NCBI GenBank assembly: GCA_016873655.1 | Contig: VGWI01000019.1 | Coordinates: 1 to 32,498, forward strand | DNA from: Lentisphaerota bacterium | Lineage (GTDB): Bacteria > Verrucomicrobiota > Kiritimatiellia > UBA8416 > VGWI01 | DNA length: 32,498 nt | Reading direction: 5' to 3' | Shown here: positions 7,491 to 14,544 of the stretch, piece after piece | Numbering within the stretch: the first letter of the stretch is position 1 | How the letters are laid out: every line of letters begins with the position of its first letter | Position numbers and translations under genes: made by a program | The notes under the pieces: model-generated | The model's database searches: none | The model's input: only the letters and a program-made list of their open reading frames with translations | Told to the model about the DNA's origin: nothing

Positions 7491-8582
7491 TCACGTGGCC
7501 AGGATGCGGCGACCCTCGTCGAGGAATATGCCCTGCAGGTTCATGCGCAGCGATTCGGGGCTTGTCGCAAACCGCATGCCTTCCTCTTCGGTGATCTCGC
7601 CTTCGCGGATAAGTGTGTAGATCGAGTGGTTGAACGACTGCATTCCGTCGTCTCTGCCGGTTTCCACCGCCGCCGCGAGGGTCGGAAGCTGGTTCTTCTC
7701 GATGAGTTTGCGCACGGTCGGGGTGTTGATCATGATTTCGACAGCCGGCACGACGCCGCCGGAGATCCCCGGGATCAGGCGCTGACATATCACAGCGCGC
7801 ATGTTTGCCGCGAGCGCCATGCGGACCTGGTCCTGCTCCTCGGACGGGAAGACGTCGAGCATGCGGGTGATTGAAAGATCGGCGGTTGACGAGTGGAGCG
7901 TGGAGAACACGAGGTGGCCCGTTTCCGCCGCCAGCAGGGCGGTGCGTATGCTAACCGCGTCGCGCATCTCACCGATCAGTATGACGTCCGGGTCCTGGCG
8001 CATGAGGTGTTTCAGGGCCGACTCGAAGCTCTGGGTATCCAAGCCCACCTCGCGCTGGCTGATTACCGACTGGTCATCAGCGAACAGGTACTCGATCGGG
8101 TCCTCGACAGTGATGATCCTGCACCGTTCCGCGTGGTTGATTTCGCCGATCATTGCCGCGAGCGTGGTTGATTTGCCCGACCCGGTTGTGCCGGAAAGCA
8201 GCACGATGCCCCGTTCGGAATGCGCGATATCCTTCAGTTGATCCGGGAGATGGAGCGACTCGACCGTCGGGATCTCAGTCTTCACATGCCGCATGGAGAT
8301 GCATGGGATCCCCTGTGTCATGAACGCATTCACACGGAAGCGCCCGACGCCCGCCTCCTGGTGCGAGAAATCCGCCTCGTGCTCTCTCTCGAAGACGGGG
8401 ACGATGTGTTTCGGGAGGATATCCTGCAGAACGGCGAACATGTCATCCTTCGACAGCGAAGGCAGATCGGTGCGGGACAATTCCCCGTGCACGCGGAAGA
8501 GCGGGGGAGAATCCGGCTTCAGGTGCAGATCCGAAGCATCGTGATTGACCACTTCGGCCAGGAGGTCGTGAATCATGGACAT
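7491..8582 (-). CDS. pilT: Type IV pilus retraction ATPase PilT
   Basis: A 363-residue secretion-type ATPase of the PilT family, which disassembles the pilus during twitching. The N-terminal ASDLHLK motif is present. Walker A GTTGSGKSTT lies near residues 131-140, the Asp box ITVEDPIEYLF follows, Walker B is DPDVILIGEMRD, and the His box is TGHLVFSTLHSSTA. Start ATG 8582 (MSMIHDLL) has AAGGGG upstream; ATG 8576 is the alternative. No other pilus gene is in the window, and PilU cannot be firmly excluded. It heads the minus-strand run that continues into fabG-fabF. Confidence 0.9.
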   Translation of the reverse strand: MSMIHDLLAEVVNHDASDLHLKPDSPPLFRVHGELSRTDLPSLSKDDMFAVLQDILPKHIVPVFEREHEADFSHQEAGVGRFRVNAFMTQGIPCISMRHVKTEIPTVESLHLPDQLKDIAHSERGIVLLSGTTGSGKSTTLAAMIGEINHAERCRIITVEDPIEYLFADDQSVISQREVGLDTQSFESALKHLMRQDPDVILIGEMRDAVSIRTALLAAETGHLVFSTLHSSTADLSITRMLDVFPSEEQDQVRMALAANMRAVICQRLIPGISGGVVPAVEIMINTPTVRKLIEKNQLPTLAAAVETGRDDGMQSFNHSIYTLIREGEITEEEGMRFATSPESLRMNLQGIFLDEGRRILAT

Positions 8583-8837
8583 GGCGGCGGGCCCCTTCTG
8601 TTTGGCGGGAGGATAGCCGAGAACACCGTTGCCGGGCAAGGGTTGTGTCCGGCCACCGCCCAGCCGACTGGCCCGGCAAGGCCAGGCCCCTGTGACAACG
8701 CCGCCGTTCGGTCCCGGGCGGCCATCCTGCCGGAGCCGTGTAAGCCCCTGTGAACCCACCTGCCGTTGCAGCCGCGGGTCTGTAAAGCTCCTGGCCGAAC
8801 GCCAGCATGGTGCTGGGGTATGCAGGGGAGGGGCAGG

Positions 8838-8924
8838 ATGAAGAAGGATGCGAGCAAGGAGCAGTTCTGGCGGGAGGCGATAGCGGGGGCGGGGAGCAGC
8901 GGACAGAGTGCGCTGGCGTACTGT
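8838..8924 (+). pseudogene. Remnant of an IS66-family accessory protein (TnpA/orf1-like)
   Basis: An ATG at 8838 behind GGGGAGGGGCAGG opens MKKDASKEQFWREAIAG, then ...SSGQSALAYC. This matches the pattern of the IS66 orf1 helix-turn-helix proteins (SxEQWRxLIxxxxxSGLSVxxFC). The similarity stops abruptly after the Tyr-Cys pair, where the usual FYxWRRxL segment is missing. It is therefore a start-only fragment of about 29 codons. No IS66 orf2 or transposase remains nearby. The family call is from memory of the motif. Confidence 0.45.
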
Positions 8925-8950
8925 CCCAGAAGTATGTTTGCACGCTATCC

Positions 8951-8978
8951 GTTCCCTGCCGGCTGGTCCGGCAGGAAC
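8951..8978. repeat. Hairpin in the IS-remnant region
   Basis: GTTCC-C-TGCCGG pairs with CCGGCAGGAAC over a CTGGT loop, giving 11 bp with a single bulged C. It lies just after the IS66-like fragment and could be a terminator or the end of a mobile element. No T-run follows on either strand. Confidence 0.45.
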
Positions 8979-9102
8979 GGCAGGTTGTGTAGGCATATGC
9001 AAACTGCTGGTCCCCGCAGTCCCGCACCTGCGCCGCGGCACCTGTGCTTCAGCAGCCAGCCGGCCGTATTAAGACAGCGGGTTTGTTAACAGAATCTAGG
9101 TT

Positions 9103-9309
9103 CTAGGTCTGACTCTGGGAGGCTCTCGTTGAATCGATCCTCTTAGGGCCTTTCCAGATGATCAGGAGCTTGAAGGCGACCGGAATCACAGGAATCAGTA
9201 GCGCCGACTTGAGCCTGTCATGGGAGGTGGCCGCAAGGAACACGCAGATGAAGACAAGCATGGCCATTTCCCATCGGACCCATTCCCATGACAGGGGGTG
9301 TGGTTTCAT
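9103..9309 (-). CDS. Small hypothetical membrane protein, two predicted helices
   Basis: A 68-residue product (MKPHPLSWEWVRWEM...) with two hydrophobic segments, AMLVFICVFLAAT and ALLIPVIPVAFKLLII, separated by a charged loop, and a basic tail (WKGPKRIDSTRASQSQT). ATG 9309 follows GAAAGAAG about 5 nt upstream; the track's longer start runs back into the direct repeat. Its start lies 17 nt from the edge of that repeat and it follows mazF on the same strand. Base composition is lower in GC than its neighbours, suggesting acquisition. Family unknown. Confidence 0.5.
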   Translation of the reverse strand: MKPHPLSWEWVRWEMAMLVFICVFLAATSHDRLKSALLIPVIPVAFKLLIIWKGPKRIDSTRASQSQT

Positions 9310-9325
9310 TATCTTCTTTCTTATC

Positions 9326-9357
9326 CTGATGCCCCAACGTACCACATCAACCACGGC
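9326..9357. repeat. Direct repeat copy 1 flanking the mazEF module
   Basis: CTGATGCCCCAACG then TA then CCACATCAACCACGGC. The same sequence, with C in place of TA, recurs at 9976-10006. This copy lies immediately after the mazF stop (minus-strand sense) and just upstream of the small membrane-protein gene. Unlike copy 2 it is not backed by an inverted partner, so if these are recombination sites this one is a half site or degraded. Confidence 0.8.
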
Positions 9358-9360
9358 TGG

Positions 9361-9690
9361 TCACTTGGTGAACATCTCCTGAAGTGTATCCAGGACCTGG
9401 TTCTGGATTCCTGCGGAGATGGTTCCGAGCCTGCGGATCAAGCGTGTCTTGTCCACCGTACGAATCTGGTCAAGGACGACCTGTCCGCGTTTGCCCTGGA
9501 ACATGCAAGCGATGCGTGAAGGATAGGGCCGCCCCCTGGTGGTCATGGGCGCGACAATGACGGTCCTGATATGATTGTTCATCTCGTCGGGCGAGATGAT
9601 GAGGCAGGGGCGGGTCTTTCTGATCTCGCTTCCTCGCGTGGGATCAAGCGAGATGAGAAACACGTCAAAACGGCTGGTCACCATTCCCAT
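9361..9690 (-). CDS. mazF: MazF/PemK-family toxin (endoribonuclease)
   Basis: A 109-residue PemK/MazF-fold protein, a ribosome-independent mRNA interferase that halts translation when not bound by antitoxin. It has the family's N-terminal DVFLISLDPTRGSEIRKTRPCLIIS, with the Glu-Ile-x-Lys-x-Arg-Pro region, then VIVAPMTTRGRPYPSRI and GQVVLDQIRTVDKTRL. The set of conserved positions appears intact, so it is probably active. Its start overlaps the antitoxin stop by 13 nt. Some family members have lost toxicity. Confidence 0.88.
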   Translation of the reverse strand: MGMVTSRFDVFLISLDPTRGSEIRKTRPCLIISPDEMNNHIRTVIVAPMTTRGRPYPSRIACMFQGKRGQVVLDQIRTVDKTRLIRRLGTISAGIQNQVLDTLQEMFTK

Positions 9691-9932
9691 TCCTCCTCAT
9701 CCCACGTCGATCCTGCCTCCGCGACGCGATCGAGGAGTTCATCATCCCCGCATTCCCTCATACGAGCGAATGCGCTTGCCCAGCCTTCACGGGGAAGGGA
9801 GGCTGAGCGAATCACCAATTCGTGGTGTTTCACCTCCATCTCTACTTCGTCCTCAAAACCGCACTGCTCAATCACCGGCTTCGGAAGGCGAATACCCCGG
9901 CTGTTTCCTATTCTGACAAGGGTTGCTTTCAT
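9678..9932 (-). CDS. mazE: MazE/AbrB-family antitoxin
   Basis: An 84-residue protein with an N-terminal SpoVT/AbrB swapped-hairpin DNA-binding domain (KATLVRIGNSRGIRLPKPVIEQ...VEMEVKHHELVIR) and an acidic C-terminal tail rich in Asp/Glu/Trp that would wrap the toxin. It neutralises MazF and normally represses its own promoter. The short palindrome ATTACA-A-TGTAAT sits directly upstream of the ATG, where an operator or a leaderless start could lie. No Shine-Dalgarno is visible. Confidence 0.88.
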   Translation of the reverse strand: MKATLVRIGNSRGIRLPKPVIEQCGFEDEVEMEVKHHELVIRSASLPREGWASAFARMRECGDDELLDRVAEAGSTWDEEEWEW

Positions 9933-9933
9933 G

Positions 9934-9946
9934 ATTACAATGTAAT
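9934..9946 (-). promoter_or_regulatory. Palindrome at the mazE start, candidate autoregulatory operator
   Basis: ATTACA-A-TGTAAT is a perfect 6+6 palindrome two bases upstream of the mazE start codon, in an AT-rich island. Autoregulation by the AbrB-type antitoxin is usual for such modules. Its closeness to the ATG and the lack of a ribosome binding site suggest a very short leader. Confidence 0.4.
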
Positions 9947-9975
9947 TACTCGGAAGCTCCGTGTCAATCTGTGTG

Positions 9976-10006
9976 CTGATGCCCCAACGCCCACATCAAC
10001 CACGGC
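9976..10006. repeat. Direct repeat copy 2 flanking the mazEF module
   Basis: CTGATGCCCCAACG then C then CCACATCAACCACGGC, matching copy 1 except for one TA/C change. The copies are 650 bp apart and bracket mazE-mazF. Homology to copy 1 ends at CACGGC, after which copy 2 continues into a strong hairpin. Confidence 0.8.
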
Positions 10007-10035
10007 GCGGCTTCCGCGCCGAAGCGTTTGAGGCA
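9980..10035 (-). repeat. attC-like imperfect palindrome
   Basis: The outer arms TGCCCCAACGC (9980-9990) and GCGTTTGAGGCA (10024-10035) pair except for one extra base and one substitution. The inner arm CGGCGCGG/CCGCGCCG (10003-10021) is perfect around a CTT loop. The 56-nt length, imperfect symmetry with an extrahelical base, and a GTTGGGG core read on the minus strand just before a gene start resemble integron attC sites. The core departs from GTTRRRY at its last base, and no integrase is present. An unrelated palindrome is possible. Confidence 0.45.
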
Positions 10036-10038
10036 GTT

Positions 10039-10245
10039 GTGTACGCCCAGCATGGGCGTGAACTCATGGGGTGCAAGTCCCCTGCAGGGGGCCAGTGTAT
10101 GAAACTGTGAGCCGAAGGCAACTGCGACGCCGCGACATGCCGACCGAAACGTTCAAGCTCAAGACGCATCGCCGTAACGCCATCGAGGGGAGTGAAAAGC
10201 CAAGTCTCCCCTGGGGACCGGCATCGGAAAAGGCAGATGAGAAAT
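10039..10245 (+). mobile_element. Truncated group II intron, 5' (domain I) segment
   Basis: GTGTACGCCCAGCATGGGCG followed by GGGGTGCAAGTCCCC is the typical 5' start of bacterial group II introns. Further domain-I-like text includes GTGAGCCGAAGGCAACTGCG. The right limit is a guess. There is no reverse transcriptase/maturase ORF and no recognised domain V, so only the 5' fragment survives. It begins 3 nt after the attC-like palindrome and runs opposite to mazEF, the orientation reported for class C attC-targeting introns. The call is by pattern memory; a covariance-model search would settle it. Confidence 0.5.
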
Positions 10246-10340
10246 ATGGAACGATACCTGACCGTGCTTCTGGCCCTTGGCGGCGGTTTCCCGGACCGTG
10301 GAGTCTGCTGGCGGATGTGAATCAGGAGAAGCCCGCCTTC

Positions 10341-10361
10341 GCCCTTCGACAAGCTCAGGGC
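10341..10361. repeat. Short palindromic element GCCCTTCGACAAGCTCAGGGC
   Basis: Outer arms GCCCT/AGGGC form an imperfect hairpin 35 nt beyond the tmRNA 3' end. It may serve as the ssrA terminator region. A related CCCTGAGCAAGG occurs in the hairpin cluster at 22404-22415, suggesting a dispersed family. Confidence 0.4.
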
Positions 10362-10395
10362 TACGGCGCGGCATTCTTCGCATCACGGCGAAAAA

Positions 10396-10784
10396 TGGTG
10401 GAGGCGGGGGGAATCGAACCCCCGTCCGAAATGGAGTCACATCAGCATCTACGTGCGTGTCCTGCCCTTATTGTCTCGCCCGTTCAACTGCCGGAAGGCG
10501 GGCTATTGAACCGGCCAGCGTCCACGCCCGCCTTCGCACAAGGCTAATGCGGGTTTTTATAGTTTCATCCGCGAACCCGGTCGCCCAGCGCACGGACTAG
10601 CCTGCTGTCGTCGTTTCGATCCGCCCATCAGGCGTCGGCGGCGAAACGTCACGGCTTAATTAGGCCGCGAGAGCCAGCTCTTCGTTGGCTTTTGTGTGTT
10701 TTGCCCGGATGATTAACGAGGCCTACCGGACGTCCTCGGCACGCAACTGAAGCTTCAACCACCCCGTCGAAACCAGTCGCCCCC
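10396..10784 (-). ncRNA. ssrA: Transfer-messenger RNA (tmRNA), tag AKHTKANEELALAA
   Basis: Read on the minus strand, the 5' end GGGGGCGACTGGTTTCGACG and the 3' end GGGGGTTCGATTCCCCCCGC... with encoded CCA are diagnostic. The 7-bp acceptor stem GGGGGCG/CGCCTCC closes with one G-U pair. The resume codon GCA at 10704 opens AKHTKANEELALAA and a TAA at 10660-10662; the LALAA end is the usual protease-recognised degron. Length is 389 nt. tmRNA with SmpB rescues stalled ribosomes. Its 3' side abuts the accessory region, a common integration spot. Confidence 0.97.
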
Positions 10785-10805
10785 GGATGTGAAAGATCTG
10801 CGTAT

Positions 10806-10834
10806 AGAATCGCGCATTCGGGGGGAGGAGTCAA
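10806..10834 (-). promoter_or_regulatory. Sigma70-type promoter for ssrA
   Basis: On the minus strand TTGACT (10829-10834) and GATTCT (10806-10811) are separated by 17 nt; TATACG overlaps one base further on. Predicted transcription would start near 10799, leaving a short 5' leader to be trimmed before the mature end at 10784. Confidence 0.55.
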
Positions 10835-10914
10835 TTCTGGTTGTAGGCCCGGCCGGCTTGCTGTATCCAATGCGTGCGGCGTGCGGGGCTGTCTGCCCGG
10901 CATGGAGGTCGAGC

Positions 10915-11871
10915 ATGAAGACCGGCTACAGGATCGATGGCAATGCGCTTGTTCCCTGCGACGGCGGAGAGGCCAGCGTTCTTGTCTACGGCGAGCTTTC
11001 GGACGACGAGAGGTCCGAACTTCTGCGGACGTACGACATCGACCCGCCGGACCTGGACGGCGTGTTCGACGCGGACGAGGTGCCGCGCGTCGAGTTTACC
11101 CCTGAACGGACTTTCATAATCTGGAAGCGCCCGGACAACGCCACCCGGGACAAGACGGTGCAGTTCGAGGTCTCCTCTTTCGGGCTGATCTACACCGAGT
11201 CGCGGGTTGTCGTCATCGTCTCGCGCGGCACGCTCCCGTTCAGCGGCAAGGAGTTCAGGAAAGTCGGTTCGAACGTGGATTTTCTTCTCCGGGTCATGCT
11301 GTCCTGCGTCCATCACTACCAGGGCCATCTCAAGGCCATAAAGCTGATATCCCAGGAGTTGCAGGCCAAGCTTGTCACGTCCATGGAGAACCTGTACCTG
11401 CTCCAGATGTTCTCGCTTGGCGAGAGCCTGATCTACTACCACAACGCGATCGAAGCGAACCATGCGGTTCTCGGCAAGTTGCGTGGCGCGGCTGAGCGCC
11501 TGAAGTTCTCTCCGGAACAGATCGAGATGCTGGATGACGTGATGATTGAGAACCAGCAGGCCGGCAAGCAGGCGAGCATATACTCGACGGTCCTTTCAGG
11601 CCTCATGGACGCACGGGGCAGCATCATCAACAACAACATGAACGTCCTGCTGAGAAACCTCACCATCATCAACGTCGTGTTTCTGCCGCTGAATCTCATC
11701 GCCAGCATCGGGGGGATGTCCGAATACAGCATGATGACGCGCGGGGCCGACTGGCGGATTGCCTACCTTCTGTTTTCGTTCGCGATGGTGGTCATGGGGT
11801 GGGGGACATGGTGGTGGCTCAAGCGCACCATGCTTCACGAATACGGCGCCGGAATGAAGAAGGGCCGCTGA
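10915..11871 (+). CDS. corA: CorA-family divalent cation transporter with GMS in place of GMN
   Basis: A 318-residue inner-membrane Mg2+/Co2+-type channel. A soluble alpha/beta N-terminal domain and long helical stalk lead to two C-terminal membrane helices (about residues 248-264 and 282-300). The signature before the second helix reads IGGMSEYSMMTRG (about 265-277), so the canonical GMN selectivity motif is GMS here. Start ATG 10915 has GGAGG 6 nt upstream; the track's earlier start runs through the ssrA promoter region. It is divergent from ssrA and convergent with the class IV aminotransferase. Ion preference may differ from classical CorA. Confidence 0.85.
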   Translation: MKTGYRIDGNALVPCDGGEASVLVYGELSDDERSELLRTYDIDPPDLDGVFDADEVPRVEFTPERTFIIWKRPDNATRDKTVQFEVSSFGLIYTESRVVVIVSRGTLPFSGKEFRKVGSNVDFLLRVMLSCVHHYQGHLKAIKLISQELQAKLVTSMENLYLLQMFSLGESLIYYHNAIEANHAVLGKLRGAAERLKFSPEQIEMLDDVMIENQQAGKQASIYSTVLSGLMDARGSIINNNMNVLLRNLTIINVVFLPLNLIASIGGMSEYSMMTRGADWRIAYLLFSFAMVVMGWGTWWWLKRTMLHEYGAGMKKGR

Positions 11872-11936
11872 CAAACTCGCGCCGCAGGCTGAAGAAGAGA
11901 ATGGCCGGCGGGACTATGACGGGAAGCGTGCCGTTG

Positions 11937-12908
11937 TCAGTTGAAGATGCCTGCGCGGAAGCGGGGAGATGTCCTGATTTCGGCGCTGAGGAGCGCGTCG
12001 AGGGCCTTCTGGACGGAACCAGGCTTGCCGTCACCGACAGGCCGTCCGTCGAACTCCACAGCCGCTGACACGTTCCATGTTGTGCCGACGACGAGCATTT
12101 CGCGCGCGGTCTGGATGGCCGAGCGCGGAACTGGGGCGAAGCGCGCCGAGGCGAGCAGTCCGCGGGGCACGAGTTCCTGGGCCAGGGCCATCACGCGCAG
12201 CATCGTTGTCCCGGCCAGTACGCCTTCTATGTCCGGGAACACGAGGTCGTTGCAGGCTGTGACGAGGCCGACGTTCTCCGTAGCGCCTTCGGCCATGCGG
12301 CTCTCGGCGTCGAATGCCAGGGCGAAGTCCACGCCCGCATCCTCGGCTTCCATTTTCATGAGCACGTTCGGCAGGTAGTTGCAGCTCTTGACGCGTGCCA
12401 GGAATGGCGGTTTCTGGGGGATTGCGCTCGTAATCCCGCGCGCGCCGCCGGGGTGCGCCTCCATGAACGGCGTACGGGCCCGGGTGATCATCACGAAGAG
12501 CTGTGCGCCTACCGAATCGCGCGGGTTCACCCCGAGACTTCCCGGACCGCGCGAGACGTAGACGTTCACCGACGCATCGCGCTGTCCTGCCGCGCGGGCC
12601 GTCTCGAGGATGATGGACGACATCTCCTGTTTCGAGACGGGGCAGGCGATCCTCATGCTGGCGGCCGAGTGATAGAGGCGGTCGATGTGCGCGTGCAGGT
12701 TGTAGATGGCCCCGTCCACGCACTTCATCGCCTCGAATATCCCGTCGCCGCGGTGGACCATGTGGTCGTCAATCGGCACGAGCATCAGTTCCGGATCGGT
12801 CACGATGCCGCCGTACATGCTCGAATACATCGCAAAGTAGTTCTTGTGGTGAGGGCGGCGCAGAGCCTGCAACAGCGTATCGGAATCCTTAATCCCGTAG
12901 ACTTTCAT
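11937..12908 (-). CDS. Class IV PLP aminotransferase (branched-chain/D-amino-acid type)
   Basis: A 323-residue fold-type IV PLP enzyme. The PLP lysine is Lys174 in ARVKSCNYLPNVL, and the conserved Glu211 lies in AEGATENVGLV. The N-terminal VPIDDHMVHRGDGIFEAMK and AGTTMLRVMALA are also family hallmarks. The subgroup includes IlvE, D-alanine aminotransferase and aminodeoxychorismate lyase; sequence alone does not decide, and the gene is not beside branched-chain biosynthesis. Its start overlaps the lipA stop by 4 nt (ATGA), so it is the last gene of the lipB-lipA operon. Confidence 0.82.
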   Translation of the reverse strand: MKVYGIKDSDTLLQALRRPHHKNYFAMYSSMYGGIVTDPELMLVPIDDHMVHRGDGIFEAMKCVDGAIYNLHAHIDRLYHSAASMRIACPVSKQEMSSIILETARAAGQRDASVNVYVSRGPGSLGVNPRDSVGAQLFVMITRARTPFMEAHPGGARGITSAIPQKPPFLARVKSCNYLPNVLMKMEAEDAGVDFALAFDAESRMAEGATENVGLVTACNDLVFPDIEGVLAGTTMLRVMALAQELVPRGLLASARFAPVPRSAIQTAREMLVVGTTWNVSAAVEFDGRPVGDGKPGSVQKALDALLSAEIRTSPRFRAGIFN

Positions 12909-13831
12909 CCTGTCTCCATTTTTCGATCATTTCTTCCGGACCGTCTAGGCCCGGCATCAAGAAAGGCATCCTGTTCGGGCGAATGGTACGAGCTGCGCAC
13001 GAGCGGTCCTGTAACTGCCACCGCGAATCCCATCGAAAGCGCGGCCCGGCGGTATTCCTCAAACACATCGGGCCGGACATACTCAACCACGGGCGTATGG
13101 CAGGCGGAGGGGCGCAGGTACTGGCCGGCAAAGAAAATGTCGCACCCGGCGTGTCGGGCATCACGCATGACCGCGACGACCTCTTCGGGGGTCTCGCCCA
13201 GTCCGAGCATGAGGGCCGTCTTTGTCACTGATCCGGCACCGTGCGCGCCGGCAATGACATCGAGCGACCGGCGGTAGGACGCGCCCGGCCGAACCTTTGC
13301 GTAGAGGGAAGGGACCGTTTCCAGGTTGTGTCCGAGGATTGCCGGCCCGGCGTCGAGAACCGTGCGCAGGGCGGAATCCGATCCGGCGAAGTCAGGTACA
13401 AGGGCCTCAACGCGTGTTGCCGGGGAGGCTTCGCGGACGAGTCGAATCGTTTCGGCCCACAGCGCGGCGCCGCCGTCGGCGAGGTCGTCGCGGGTGACGG
13501 ATGTGATGACAACATCGCGCAGAGCCATGCGGCGCACGGCCGCCGCGACGCGGCGCGGTTCGTCCTGGTCCGGCGGCATCGGCGGTTTCGCAGTGACCCC
13601 GCAGAAGGCGCAGCCGCGGGTACACAGGTCGCCGAGAATCATTATCGTGGCCCGGCCGTGTTCCCAGCATGTGCCGCGGTTCGGGCAAAGCGCCTCTTCG
13701 CAAACCGTGTGCAGGCCGCTTTCGCGCAGAAGCCGGGCGGTGGACGTGTAGCCCTTGCCGCAACCGGCGCGAACCCGCAGCCAGTCCGGTTTGGGCGGGT
13801 TCTCCGCGCTTTTCCGTGTCGCCGCATTCAT
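12905..13831 (-). CDS. lipA: Lipoyl synthase
   Basis: A 308-residue radical SAM enzyme that inserts two sulfurs into protein-bound octanoyl groups. The auxiliary cluster cysteines are Cys44, Cys49 and Cys55 (CEEALCPNRGTC), and the radical SAM triad is Cys70, Cys74 and Cys77 (CTRGCAFC). The LipA-specific C-terminal RSSYHS is present, supplying the Ser that ligates the auxiliary cluster. Start ATG 13831 shares one base with the lipB stop (TGATG); the track's longer ORF reads through lipB in the wrong frame. It works with LipB on E2 and H-protein subunits. Confidence 0.95.
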   Translation of the reverse strand: MNAATRKSAENPPKPDWLRVRAGCGKGYTSTARLLRESGLHTVCEEALCPNRGTCWEHGRATIMILGDLCTRGCAFCGVTAKPPMPPDQDEPRRVAAAVRRMALRDVVITSVTRDDLADGGAALWAETIRLVREASPATRVEALVPDFAGSDSALRTVLDAGPAILGHNLETVPSLYAKVRPGASYRRSLDVIAGAHGAGSVTKTALMLGLGETPEEVVAVMRDARHAGCDIFFAGQYLRPSACHTPVVEYVRPDVFEEYRRAALSMGFAVAVTGPLVRSSYHSPEQDAFLDAGPRRSGRNDRKMETG

Positions 13832-14544
13832 CAAGAGCCGCCCTTCTTCTCCGCACCGGCGAAAACGCCATCGTATCCGAAGGCCCAGGCGAATGCATCG
13901 GCAATTCGTTTCTTCACCTCGGTCATCTCCATGTCTCTCTCCAGCAGAGACAGTGACGTGACACCGCGGTCGCGGATTCCGCAGGGAACAATCCCTGAAT
14001 ACCGAGTCATGTCCGGGCGCACGTTCAGCGCGAAACCGTGCGTTGTGACCTGGCGCGAAACCCGTATGCCCACAGCCGCTATCTTCTCCGTACCGACCCA
14101 CACGCCGCGGTGGTCCGGGTCCGTGCGCGGCTCGATTCCCAGTTCACGAAGGAAGCTGGACACGGCAAGTTCGATCATTCCGACGTAGTCGGCAACGCCG
14201 ATTGCCAGCCGCCTGAGGTTCAGGATCGGATAGGCCACAAGCTGGCCCGGACCGTGGTATGTGGTCTGTCCTCCGCGGCCCGTGCGCACGATGTCAATCC
14301 CCTGCCGCTCCAGTTCGTGTTTCGGCAACAGGAAGTCGGTATCCGCGGCGTTGCGCCCGAGAGTGTAAACGTGGGTATGCTCAAGGAGGATCAGCGTGTC
14401 GCCGCGCGTCTCCTCCGCGCGTTCCGCGGCCATGCGATCCTGCAGTTCCATTGCCGGGGCGTAGCGCATTACGCCGAGATCCAGCACGGCGAGCCGGTCG
14501 GCGGGTCTATGCGGTAGCGGATCGGGTTGCCGGTTCCCGGTCAT
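13831..14544 (-). CDS. lipB: Octanoyl-[ACP]:protein N-octanoyltransferase
   Basis: A 237-residue LipB-type transferase that moves octanoate from ACP to apo-lipoyl domains. Family motifs: RTGRGGQTTYHGPGQLVAYP (about 87-106), the catalytic Lys154 in TEKIAAVGIRV and Cys188 in YSGIVPCGI. Start ATG 14544 overlaps the stop of a possible 33-codon upstream ORF. It is followed by lipA with a 1-nt overlap, so octanoyl transfer and sulfur insertion are co-expressed. Confidence 0.95.
   Translation of the reverse strand: MTGNRQPDPLPHRPADRLAVLDLGVMRYAPAMELQDRMAAERAEETRGDTLILLEHTHVYTLGRNAADTDFLLPKHELERQGIDIVRTGRGGQTTYHGPGQLVAYPILNLRRLAIGVADYVGMIELAVSSFLRELGIEPRTDPDHRGVWVGTEKIAAVGIRVSRQVTTHGFALNVRPDMTRYSGIVPCGIRDRGVTSLSLLERDMEMTEVKKRIADAFAWAFGYDGVFAGAEKKGGS

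Larger units (their letters stand above)
8583..9102. other. 520-nt stretch without an intact gene; degraded mobile DNA
   Basis: Between pilT and the small membrane-protein gene no convincing complete gene is seen. It holds the presumed pilT leader, an IS66-orf1-like remnant (8838-8924) and a strong hairpin (8951-8978). Long track ORFs here are low-complexity Pro/Arg/Ser shadows. I read the stretch as remains of insertion events. Confidence 0.5.
9933..10395. other. 463-nt stretch between mazE and ssrA; mobile-element remains
   Basis: No protein-coding gene is supported. In order it contains the mazE upstream palindrome, direct repeat copy 2 within an attC-like palindrome (9980-10035), a group II intron-like 5' segment from about 10039, and a degenerate GCCCTTCGACAAGCTCAGGGC element at 10341-10361 close to the tmRNA 3' end. 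Track ORFs over this area are shadows. Confidence 0.5.

Noticed and set aside
10277-10600. ORFs across the tmRNA gene, including 10071-10547
   Set aside because: They read through the tmRNA on the opposite strand. The RNA has a diagnostic acceptor stem, T-arm and tag, so these are not proteins.
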